Below, piece by piece: positions 10,379 to 26,015 of a stretch of 27,044 nt of DNA; the stretch's first letter is position 1; each line of letters opens with the position of its first letter. The stretch lies in NCBI GenBank assembly GCA_964058805.1, contig CAXKVV010000976.1, positions 1 to 27,044 of the forward strand, read 5' to 3'. The position numbers and the translations under genes were made by a program. The DNA is from Schoenoplectus triqueter. Lineage: Eukaryota; Streptophyta; Magnoliopsida; Poales; Cyperaceae. The notes under the pieces are model-generated. The model saw nothing but the letters and a program-made list of their open reading frames with translations. It did not search any database and was not told the origin of the DNA.

Positions 10379-10772
10379 TGACTAAAATGCAACGCATTGC
10401 ACGGATGTACCCGTGCAACGCGTTAAAATCTCAAAAATTAAGTTAAAAATGACCGATCCAAACCATTCAATTTATTCTTCATATTAAATTCTTATAGAAA
10501 ATCAAATTTTACATTTTTTGAAAATTTTTTGCTATTTTTTTGGGTAAGAAGAAAGTTGCTTGATTTAAGGAATTTGGATCGTCCAATAGTGATGATTTTC
10601 TTCTTACCCAAAAAAATAACAAAAAAACTTCAAAAAATGTAAAATTTGATTTTCTATAAGAATTTAATATGAAGAATAAATTGAACGGTTTGGATCGATC
10701 ATTTTTAACTTAAATTTTGAGATTTTAACGCGTTGCACGGGTACATCCGTACAACGCGTTGCATTTTAGTCA
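10379..10772. mobile_element. 394-bp fold-back element with near-perfect 176-bp arms
   Basis: Left arm 10,379-10,554 and right arm 10,597-10,772 are inverted copies with few mismatches, separated by a 42-bp loop. Both ends read TGACTAAAATGCAACGC. The subterminal region repeats GCAACGCGTT and TGTACCCGTGCAACGCG, giving nested palindromes. No ORF. I could not find a convincing target-site duplication, so the superfamily is open. The high arm identity implies recent insertion or ongoing arm homogenisation. Confidence 0.8.
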
Positions 10773-10777
10773 ACCTC

Positions 10778-11110
10778 TATATATATATATATATATACAT
10801 AATGAGGCTACGGTGCTTCGTGAAGTATAAAATATACATAATGAGACTACGGTGCTTCGTGAAGTACAAAATATACATAATGAGACTACGGTACTTCGTG
10901 AAGTACAAAATATCTTGTACTTCATGTTCGTATTTCAATTTTAAAAGTCCAAATGACCGATCCAAATTGTTGAACATGATCTTCAAATTAAAATATCATT
11001 GGAGATTAAATTATATAAATTTTAAAACTTTTTGCTATTTTTTGAAGTACAAGAGATTTTGTACTTCACGGAGCACCATAAACTCACTCATACATATATA
11101 TATTATAATG
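10778..11110. mobile_element. AT-rich fold-back element with triplicated arm unit
   Basis: Begins with a (TA)n run at 10,778-10,797. The left arm motif CTACGGTGCTTCGTGAAGTA is present in inverted form in the right arm near 11,050-11,090 (TACTTCACGGAGCACCATA). The interior contains AAATGACCGATCCAAA, also present in the neighbouring 394-bp element, suggesting related families. It codes for nothing known. Confidence 0.55.
10795..10911. repeat. Three tandem copies of a 39-bp unit
   Basis: Units start at 10,795, 10,834 and 10,873 with only one to four differences between them; each reads ATACATAATGAG then the arm motif CTACGGTGCTTCGTGAAGTA. Because 39 is a multiple of three, the repeat creates an open plus-strand frame with a repeating 13-residue pattern, which explains the long apparent ORF here; I do not regard it as a gene. 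Confidence 0.93.
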
Positions 11111-11159
11111 AATTATGAAATACAAAATATATTTTGTACTTCGCATTATATCTCTCATT

Positions 11160-11395
11160 TTTGAATTCAAAAGATCTATCCAATCATTCAACGTGATATA
11201 CATATTAAAATATGTTTGGATATTTTATATTTTTTTCAAAAAAATATTTTTATTTTTTTGAGGGGGTAAAATATTATTATTATTGAAAATTATTATATCA
11301 ATGTATTTTCTACCCCTCAAAAAAAATAGATTTTTTTTTTAAATATGAAATGTGGTCTTCAAGCACATTTTAATATAGAGGACATATTTAACAGG
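11160..11395. mobile_element. Third fold-back element in the cluster
   Basis: Central inverted arms TTTTTTTGAGGGGGTAAAATA (near 11,252) and TATTTTCTACCCCTCAAAAAA (near 11,306). Pairing extends outward to ATTAAAATATGTTTG on the left and its approximate reverse complement near 11,355-11,385. AT-rich, non-coding, boundaries approximate. Confidence 0.45.
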
Positions 11396-12165
11396 AAAAT
11401 TAGCATTTTGAATTAAGAAATGAGTGATATGGTGAGATGTACAAAAGCATTTTATAGAGAGATGGTACTTTTTTTATTTTTGTTCGTCATCTTTTAAGTG
11501 CATTTTTTATCAACTTTAATCATTTAATCTCTTCAAACACTCCTGATAAAATAATCTTATTTTTATTTCTAACCTAAAATGGAACAATATTAGTTAGAAT
11601 AATGGTCAAAACGACAATACATGACTGTCCATATATATGTACTCCAAATTCTATAAAATAATTAGAACAATTTGAAAATAAAACTTCACCATTTCAACAA
11701 TCGCAAGGGTTATGGCATAGGCATGGAAAGGAAATATAAATAGAAGGAAATGCAACTTCTACCTTCTCATTTTAGCCGTCAATAAAGGTTAACATATGGT
11801 ATCGTACAAAGATAACAACCATTTTCATGAGACAAATAAAAGAGAATAAAGCAAATAGTTTTAGCAATTTCTAAAAGTCGAGGAGAGAGAAATTTCAACT
11901 ATCTTTGGGATAATTTAAATGGGGTTCGACTTCTTTTCCAAATTCAAAAAACTAGAGTTGTTTTCCGGATTTAGGGTTTAGATTAATAGGCTTTCGGCTT
12001 TAGGGCATAAATGTTTACCTCTTCATTCAATTTAATTGAAAAAATAAATTTCGAAAAATAAAATTTACACATAATAGATAGTTACTGAAATATCAAAGGA
12101 ATTTATAAAATATAAAAATGAATATAATAATGATAATATCATTATTGATAGAATATTTCATAAAA
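11396..12165. other. AT-rich intergenic sequence, nothing recognised
   Basis: No credible coding frame, RNA gene or transposon end was seen in this stretch. Confidence 0.55.
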
Positions 12166-12730
12166 GACAAAAGACTGATTTTGTTTAAGAATTAAATTGC
12201 ACATAAAATATATCAAACACACCTTTTTAGTTTTTAGTGAAGAATGATTTAAAAATATTTGAGTCATCTGATTAAATAGAAAAAATAAATCCAATGAATA
12301 ATATAAGTAATGATGACATGCCTATAAAGTTTGAAAACTTAATTATAAATTTGTCATAAACTAAATTTCGAAGCACATACGAGAAGTATAATCCGTTCAG
12401 AGTGGTTTATTTCACATTTTAAGCTACAAAAGCATGCTAAAGATTTTTGCAACCTCTATTTGGTTTCTTTAACAGCATGAAGTAAACAAAAAATACATAT
12501 AATGGAAAGAAACGTGTACTTAATACGAGATCTCTATAACATATGAAGAAAGAAAAATATATTCAATGAAGTACTAGTAATTAAATATACTTTCCAACAT
12601 TAAACCTATAATTTAATGACTAACATAATGTTATTGTATATTTTCAAAACTAAAAGATTTTAGTTTTGAGTGGGATACACAATCTTGACAACCAACTTTA
12701 TATAAAATTAGAGTTGTAACTCAGCCTTCA

Positions 12731-13447
12731 TCCTGATAAAATAGTACATGTTTAAATAATTAATAATAATAAAATATATATTTAATAAAAACTTCACATT
12801 AAGAAAATTTTGAACATATTTTTTTAAGGGTGGGGATCACTTGACAATGGTTATTTTGACAATCTTGACGATGAACTCTTAAATAAATATAAAAAAATTC
12901 TTAAAAATATTTTTTTATAGACATATTTTTCTATCTATAAATTGACAGTCATTTAAATATCATGTAATTTCATTATCGTTTGATACTTCATCAAATACCG
13001 TTAAATTGGAACCGTTGCAAATTATATAAAATTTTGATACTATTTGATGGAGTATAAATGATAATGAAATTATATGAAATTTAAATCACCATCAAACTAT
13101 AAGTAGAAAATTATATCTATGAGATTTTTTATTTTTAAGATTTTATTCATATTTATTTGAAGACCATTGTCAAGATTGTCAAGATAAGCTATTGTCAAGG
13201 AATCCCCACACTTTTTTTAAATACTAAATATTTACATAATAATATAATTAATCATGAAAATCTTTAAAGTTTAATACTAAAAATGGATCATGCTAAGATT
13301 TAAATTTCACCTCAAATATATCATACCCATCTTTTTTAAATGAGGAGAGAGAAAAACTATATATGAGTTATTGGATTCAAATAGATGAAAAGATTTAAAC
13401 AAAATCATATGAAGGAGAAGAATGATGATGTGGTATGTTTGAGAGGG
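12731..13447 (+). repeat. Local direct duplication, unit 1 (interrupted by MITE copy B)
   Basis: Flanks of the MITE (12,731-12,827 and 13,212-13,447) match 13,498-13,857 in the same order. Shared phrases include TTTAATAAAA..TTCACATTAA, AAATGAGGAGAGAGAAA, TTGGATTCAA.TAGATGAAAA and GATGATGTG..ATG. Without the insertion the unit is about 324 bp. A third, older copy is recognisable around 12,170-12,330. I do not recognise the repeated sequence. Confidence 0.7.
12828..13211. mobile_element. Mutator-like MITE, copy B (384 bp, perfect 9-bp TSD)
   Basis: Flanked by a perfect 9-bp duplication TTTTTTTAA (12,819-12,827 and 13,212-13,220). Left end GGGTGGGGATCACTTGACAA and right end reversed GTGTGGGGATTCCTTGACAA form the inverted repeat. 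The interior folds on itself around AAATTGGAACCGTTGCAAAT and ATCGTTTGATACTTCATCAA. The equivalent position in the downstream duplicate (about 13,589-13,600) lacks the element, which confirms the boundaries. The 9-bp duplication points to the Mutator superfamily. Confidence 0.85.
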
Positions 13448-13497
13448 TGGAAGACTTAACACTCTTTATGGAATACTAGGGCTATAGCTCGGGTTTC

Positions 13498-13857
13498 ACT
13501 CTGATAATATAGTTTTCAAATGAGTAATTAGCAATATTTAATTTTAAATATATTTAATAAAATTTCACATTAAAAAATTATATACAATGTTTTTAAATGC
13601 TAAATAATAATGATAATTATAATAAATTATTATTATAATAATAAATAATATAACTAAATATATAATGATCTATAAAGGATCATATAAAAAAAATTAAATC
13701 ATTTTAAGAGTTAAATTTTACCTTAAATATATTACACACATTACTTTAAATGAGGAGAGAGAAACTATTTTATATAAACCTTTGGATTCAAGTAGATGAA
13801 AAAATTTAAACAAAATTAATGATGGAGAAAAGTGATGATGTGACATGCTTGAAAAGA
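13498..13857 (+). repeat. Local direct duplication, unit 2 (empty site)
   Basis: Diverged copy of unit 1 without the MITE; the empty target reads GTTTTTAAATGC near 13,589-13,600. It contains an AT-only expansion (ATAATAATGATAATTATAATAAA) absent from unit 1. MITE copy C begins directly after its right end. Confidence 0.7.
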
Positions 13858-13861
13858 TAAT

Positions 13862-14185
13862 TCATAAAAAAATCTTAAAAATGAAAAAAAAATATAAATA
13901 TATTTTTAAACTTATAGATTGATTGTGTTTCTAGTTTTATACATTTGAGTATTATTTGATATTCCATGAAAGATAATTAAAATTTAAATATTTAAAATTA
14001 TCATATAATTTTGATTGACTTTGATCAAATATCTAATAACATTCAAATTGCACAATATTTGAAACACAATCATTCTTTAAGTTTTAAATATATTTATAAA
14101 ATTTTTATTCTTAATTTTTTTATAAATTTATATAAAGTTGGTTTTCAAGATTGTGAAAATAAATACTTGTGGAGGGATCCCACCC
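13862..14185. mobile_element. Mutator-like MITE, copy C (left terminus lost)
   Basis: The right end reversed reads GGGTGGGATCCC, followed inward by the family phrase CAAGATTGTGAAAATAA. The interior has the self-complementary arms TATAGATTGATTGTGTTTC and GAAACACAATCATTC, close to copy A. The expected GGATCACTTGAC terminus is missing on the left, so this copy is truncated or deleted there and no target-site duplication is visible. Confidence 0.6.
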
Positions 14186-15050
14186 TTTACTTTTTATTTT
14201 GCACACACATCAAGATAGTTACATCGGACATTTTTTTTTTGTGTGCTTTAATTTAAGATATGCTGTTTACTAAAATATAAAAATAGCTAATAAATAATAT
14301 ATGTAAACTTTTTATGCAATAATTTTTGTTAATTTGGACCAGATGTGGAGTCAAATGAAATAGAGTTCATTGATTAACCACTACCCAGTACCCAAAAATT
14401 AAGATATACATATTTGTTTGACAATTTTCCCTATATCATTGGAGGTTCCCCTTCATCAATGGTTATACGTTTTTTTATTTTAATATCATTTTGGAATTGA
14501 ACTCGTATATATTTGTGAATTGCGATTTGCGATACACTTTAAATAGAATCATTTTAATTTAAAAAAACAAAACAAAAAAGGAGTACTGAAGACAACAAAG
14601 TAGGAGTACCAGCTTGATCCAGGTGGCTTACAATGAAGTTTGTCTTTTTTTTCTCCTCTGCAGTGAATGATGGAGATGCATTAAGAAAAGAGTTCCTGAG
14701 AAACAAAATTGGGAGTTGGGACTTAGTGGAAAACTGGGAGTGGGTCCCATGGAGTTGATCTCTTTTTTACCCCTGCGAAAACTGTGAAGTTGATCTCTTA
14801 TTTGACTGCAGTCATTTATCAAATTCCATAACACATCTCAAGTAGATAATTAATATCCATAATTCCATATCTTAGTTCTTAAAAATTTCAAAGATCATAC
14901 TTTGAACTTACAGGTCATCAAAATAATTCTATTAAAATGATGGTATTGATTTGTCAAAAGAATTTTCAACCTCTTAATTATAATACTTACATTACTATCA
15001 TCATCATGAATGTTAACTTCTATAGAGACAAATAAATTTACAATTTACTG
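14186..15050. other. Intergenic sequence with a small gene-like fragment
   Basis: Mostly AT-rich and unassigned. The 14,625-14,820 segment is less AT-rich: a TTTTTTTCTCCTCTGCAG acceptor-like tract is followed by a 31-codon plus-strand frame (GDALRKEFLRNK, WDLVENWEWVPW) ending at TGA, and GTTGATCTCTT is repeated nearby. It could be a gene fragment captured by a transposon, but I recognise no family. Confidence 0.3.
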
Positions 15051-15053
15051 TTA

Positions 15054-15310
15054 GTCTGTTCGACTGTAACATACTCATTATTGTGAGAGTGGAAAATAAA
15101 AAAAATTGTTTTCTGGTTCAGTTTAAATACTTCTAATTCAGTTTTAGAAGGAATTTCTGATTTGATTCTAACATTTTTTTTTTCTATCAATACTTTGAGA
15201 TTTTGGTTCAATTTTAGAAACTCCTAATTCAGTTTTAAAAGGAGTTCCTGATTCATAATTTTTATTTTTGCACTCGTACAGTTACAAGTGGGTAAAATCC
15301 GATCAGGGCC
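15054..15310. mobile_element. Tourist-like (PIF/Harbinger) MITE, tentative
   Basis: Flanked by TTA (15,051-15,053 and 15,311-15,313), the usual Harbinger target duplication. The ends GTCTGTTCGACTGTAAC and reversed GGCCCTGATCGGATTTTAC are similar and resemble the GGCCTTGTTCGG ends of Tourist elements. Internally a phrase of about 95 bp is repeated (CTAATTCAGTTTTAGAAGGA and CTAATTCAGTTTTAAAAGGA). A 3-bp duplication is weak evidence on its own. Confidence 0.45.
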
Positions 15311-15313
15311 TTA

Positions 15314-16880
15314 GAATATTCATATGTTGGATGGATAAGAAATATTAACACTAATTCAAATTAACAAGCCATTAGAAATTGAGTTAGCAACTATTTTGAA
15401 TATATAGTTGAGTAGGTGGACACTGGTGAATTGCAAAATTGCATTCTATCAACTGCGTAACATTTCAACAAACATAAAGAAAATACATTTTTTCAAATAA
15501 ATATGAGAGTCTCAGTTATTTAATTTTTAATTGTCTATAAAGGACTTTATCTAAATTTCAATTCTGACCTTTCACACGGAGAGTGTTGCCTTTATTACTA
15601 GATCAAAAATTAATTCTTAATTTTTTTTAAAGAAGAAATGATTTATTCATAATCTCCCATTTCATTTTAGAAAATACAAAGTTTATAAACCAAGTTAAAA
15701 ACAGCTTATAAAACTAAAGTCCAAGTTAATATCTAAAATACATAACAAATGAATGAGGAGTTTACTAGCTATATCCTACCAAACAAAACTCCCTCATTCA
15801 TAATAATACAACAAAAGGGTCATAGCTCTTATCATTAAAATCATTACCATAGGAAACTTGCAAAGCACACAATATATGAGCAAAATATACCTAACCGATA
15901 CTATCAAATCCTTCCAAATCAGAAATCTAATCCTCCACTTTAGAATCAGTTATATGAACGAGAATGACTCAATTGTTGAATATATGCTCTGAGTTTCCAT
16001 TTGGTAACTGTCCAGTGGAACTATAAAGAGAAAGCACATGAAAGTTAAATATTTGCTGATTTAAATATTACCAGGTGAAAAACAATTCATTTCTAGTTAG
16101 CCATGTGAGCCATGAAACTGCAGCAAATAAGACCTGACAATAAGATCATATTATCATATCATAACACTGTAAAACAAAATACCCCTTGTAGTCTTGTACC
16201 ATACCTACTGAACATATACCAAAAATTAAAATTGTTAGTACAGAAAAGAAAAAGATGGTCAACAAATTCCACATGGTTATAGAAAAGTCTTCATCCTTTT
16301 ATCCAAAATTATTCTTTCTAAGTATTCTATTTTTTAGAGTGAGCCAAACAAATATTCTAACTTTTGGAGGACCTTTTAGTTTTCATATTCACCTGTTCAT
16401 ATTAATCGTAACACCTATAAAATAAAATAAAACAAAATAAAAATTAGTTTGTTAATTTCATTGGTTTTGCAGAACTTTTGAGATGTCAGTTTGACGTTAT
16501 TTTTATAAAAAAATCCTAAAGAAATATAAAAATAAATGAAATTCACAAATATCTAATTTTCTATTATGTACAGAAGTGTTTTTTTATTTTAAGATTTCTG
16601 ACATGTCGATTTCACACTATTTAATAAAAAAATAAGTCATGAAGTTTCAAATCGAGATGTTTGACGAATGAAACCAAATTTTATGCACACTATTTTTTTT
16701 TGAAACAAAAAATGGTTTAATTTAAACGTGTGTATCCTTGTATGAGTGTGACTGGAATCCAAATATCCAATAAAGTTATCATGCGGTAAATCAGTAATTC
16801 ATTCTGAAAAATATACAGTAATTAAATTTGTCCAGACACTATTATTGATTATTGCAAGGAACAATTGAATAAATAATGTT
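15314..16880. other. AT-rich intergenic region, one short hairpin
   Basis: No gene recognised. An imperfect hairpin lies at 15,749-15,801 (stem ATGAATGAGGAGTTT against AAACTCCCTCATTCAT, one bulge, loop about 22 nt). A loosely repeated phrase (GATGTCAGTTTGACGTTA near 16,483; GACATGTCGATTTCACACTA near 16,600) suggests an old duplication. Confidence 0.5.
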
Positions 16881-16884
16881 CACT

Positions 16885-17045
16885 TGAGAAGTTGCGACGC
16901 GTCTCAGTACGAGACAAAGACCGTCTTGTATCTTACTGTCTTTGGCTCATTGATTTCTGTGCGATTACTTCTCTGTCTCACACCACACGTGGACGAAAGC
17001 AGTGCAATTGCTACCACCCGGCCTCAAGTCCTCAACTAATACCAC
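16885..17045. promoter_or_regulatory. GC-richer patch with G-box
   Basis: A roughly 160-bp patch of higher GC in an AT-rich setting, containing CACGTG (16,986-16,991), the hairpin-prone GACGCGTCTCAGTACGAGAC and a dense run of non-repetitive sequence. No gene starts beside it. It may be a relic promoter or transposon part. Confidence 0.25.
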
Positions 17046-17159
17046 GGAGACATCCAAAATGATAATTCTTTCTAACCTCTTTAGAAAGTTAATATGAACG
17101 CATAAAATATTTACACCATCTTCTAATCACAGTATTAATTAACTTTCTTATTTTATATA

Positions 17160-17514
17160 TTAAGGACCCTACATTTTAATTACCTAAACGAATCCTACTT
17201 TCCTCTATAGATATAAAATATAGATTCGTATCCTTATACATTTGTATCATATCAAATCGTAAAAATTATATCATAAATTGTAAGATACTAACTTCTATAC
17301 ATCAAGTATCATTAAATTAGAACTATTGTAAATTACATGAAAAATTTAATGATTTTTGATGGACTATCAAACGATAATGAAATTGAATGAAATTTAAATT
17401 ACCATCAATCTATAAATAAAATAACATATCTATATATTTTTTTCTATTTTAAATGACTTTTTATATTTATTTAAAAATTCATTCATTATTAAGATTGTCA
17501 AAGAAACAGGTCCC
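17160..17514. mobile_element. Mutator-like MITE, copy E (degenerate)
   Basis: The right part retains AAGATTGTCAAAG and GGTCCCTTCTC, and the interior retains ATTAAATTAGAACTATTGTAAA, GGACTATCAAACGATAATGA and ACCATCAATCTATAAA, all shared with copies B and D. The left terminus is eroded and its position is a guess. Confidence 0.5.
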
Positions 17515-17918
17515 TTCTCATTAAATAAATACAATCAAAGTACAACTGGGTGATTTATAACCAACAATCCAACCCAAATTAAAATGAGATATTTGAGGGG
17601 AAAAAACTGACACTCAAACTAACCCAACCTGATCTTTTCAGGTAGCAAAACTGACGGACTCAACGTAATTCAACCAACCCGATTACAATCTCAAACCACA
17701 AATCAACTTACTAGGATGGGCATGACCTTACATATAACATCTCAGAAAAATAAAATAAAATAAACATAGCTCTTGGGAGGCATGGATTTGCCGAATTTCT
17801 TTTCACTGTGCTTATAAATATAGAATAGCAATCATTACAACAAAAGAAAATTTTCTCCTAAAAGCATTGGCATCTGCACATGTTCCCAGCATCCTAGATA
17901 AGGAACTAATTTTTAATT

Positions 17919-18232
17919 GTGAAGGATCACTTGCCAATTTTAATAATGAATTTTTAAATAAATATGAAAAAATATTATAAATATATTATTCTATTTATAA
18001 ATTCATGATGATTTAAATTTTTTTATTATTTAATAGTCCATCAAAGAGTGTTAAATTAGAACCGTAATAGTTTAATAATATTTAATGGACCGTTAAATAA
18101 TAATTAAATTATATAAAATTTAAATCACCATCCATCTATCAGTATAACATATCTATAATTTTTTTTTATTTTTAAGATTTTTTTATATTTATTTAAAGAT
18201 TTATTGTCAAGACAGTCAAGGGATCCCTTCCC
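17919..18232. mobile_element. Mutator-like MITE, copy D (314 bp, perfect 9-bp TSD)
   Basis: Flanked by a perfect 9-bp duplication TTTTTAATT (17,910-17,918 and 18,233-18,241). Left end GTGAAGGATCACTTG and right end reversed GGGAAGGGATCCCTTGAC form the inverted repeat. The interior carries the family phrase TTAAATTAGAACCGTAATAG. It lies about 250 bp beyond the stop codon of the AAA ATPase gene, so it is in or close to its 3' UTR or termination region. Confidence 0.8.
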
Positions 18233-18489
18233 TTTTTAATTATATATGAACTCCCAGTCCAAGTGAAATTACTGGTGTCCCAACTAATTCTTAGAAAATT
18301 TTGATGCATAAGCGGCTTATGATCTATACATCAGCTTGTATGACTAGAAACAGAAGAAAAATCAATGAAAAATAAAAAAAAAGATATAAGTGAAAAAGAC
18401 GATGAAACAACGTTTGACTTGTTTCTCTATCCTACGGCCTATGATAGTACATGATACTACAACAACATGACAATCATGTTAAATACATG

Positions 18490-25341
<6,852 letters not shown>

Positions 25342-25388
25342 CACACCTTCCTTTGAATCAAAGCAGTTCTATCACATCCAATCTAGGC

Positions 25389-25707
25389 CTGATCAAATAA
25401 AATGGTGCATGAACATAAATTTAAATAAAGAAACTAGAATGCATCTCTTTGAGGTAGTGTTTCATGTTCATTTTTACATTTATGTCACACATCATTGTCA
25501 GAGATATATATTATAAGCAATCACAGTTTGATTGCATGTTCAGCTGGGTGCCAGGAAATAGGCCCCAGCTATTCCCTATGAATGTGATGTACCTTATCTT
25601 AGAATCAAAATACGGACCTTCTATATAATAATCAATAGTCCCTGGTTTATATCTAGGTATCTGTAAATTAACCTAACTGGTACCGAATCTTACACCGGTG
25701 GACTGAC
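25389..25707 (-). other. Probable 5' UTR intron of the AAA ATPase gene
   Basis: A strong donor AAG|GTCAGT (25,708/25,707) and an acceptor TTTGATCAG (25,389) bracket a 319-bp AT-rich segment, leaving an untranslated exon upstream and a 47-nt leader before the ATG at 25,341. Inferred from splice consensus and from the CT-rich, leader-like sequence beyond 25,708. Confidence 0.55.
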
Positions 25708-26015
25708 CTTGAGAAGAGACGGACCAAGGGGCCTGTTCTGAGCGAGAAAACGCAATGCTTGAATCGGGAGGGGGGGGGGGGGGAGCGAGAGCGAGATGAG
25801 AGAAGAGAAGGCGTGTCGCGAGAGGGAACCAGTTTCGGAGATTAGATATTTGCAATCGCAGGAGGCAGGAGGCAGGAGGCAGGAGGCAAAGAGGTCATTT
25901 GGGCCATGTCTCTGTTGGTTCCATCCGAGAGAACTTAATTGAATTGGGTTGAGTGTGTTCGCCCATTGCAAGTTTTCTTCTTCTTCTTCTTCTTTTGTGT
26001 TATCTTAAATGGGCT
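25708..26015 (-). promoter_or_regulatory. AAA ATPase leader exon and proximal promoter
   Basis: Contains, on the plus strand, a G14 homopolymer (25,770-25,783), four tandem GGAGGCA units (25,861-25,888) and a TTC run (25,976-25,993). Site II motifs TGGGCC (25,900-25,905) and TGGGCT (26,010-26,015) are present; such TCP-type motifs are frequent in promoters of plant genes for mitochondrial and ribosomal proteins, which fits the predicted location. The TSS is not determined. Confidence 0.5.
25861..25888. repeat. Four tandem copies of a 7-bp unit GGAGGCA
   Basis: Perfect heptanucleotide tandem repeat in the leader or promoter of the AAA ATPase gene. Likely length-polymorphic. Confidence 0.95.

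Noticed and set aside
10795..10911. CRISPR-like direct repeats
   Set aside because: The three units are contiguous with no spacers, in plant nuclear DNA; a simple tandem repeat explains them.
10733..11164. 143-codon plus-strand ORF with a repeating 13-residue pattern
   Set aside because: It is a by-product of the 39-bp tandem repeat in an inverted-repeat element. The rest is low-complexity Ile/Tyr/Phe/Lys and resembles no family.
14628..14834. ORF and acceptor-like fragment in intergenic DNA
   Set aside because: Too short, no family match recalled and no adjoining exon; kept only as a description of the region.
25342..25344. GTG codon as start of the ATPase, one codon before the ATG
   Set aside because: The ATG at 25,341 gives the MYTR start typical of the family; nuclear genes rarely start at GTG.
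25673..25971. ORFs with poly-Pro runs opposite the G14 tract
   Set aside because: They lie in the inferred untranslated first exon and promoter of the ATPase gene, and the Pro run comes from the homopolymer.
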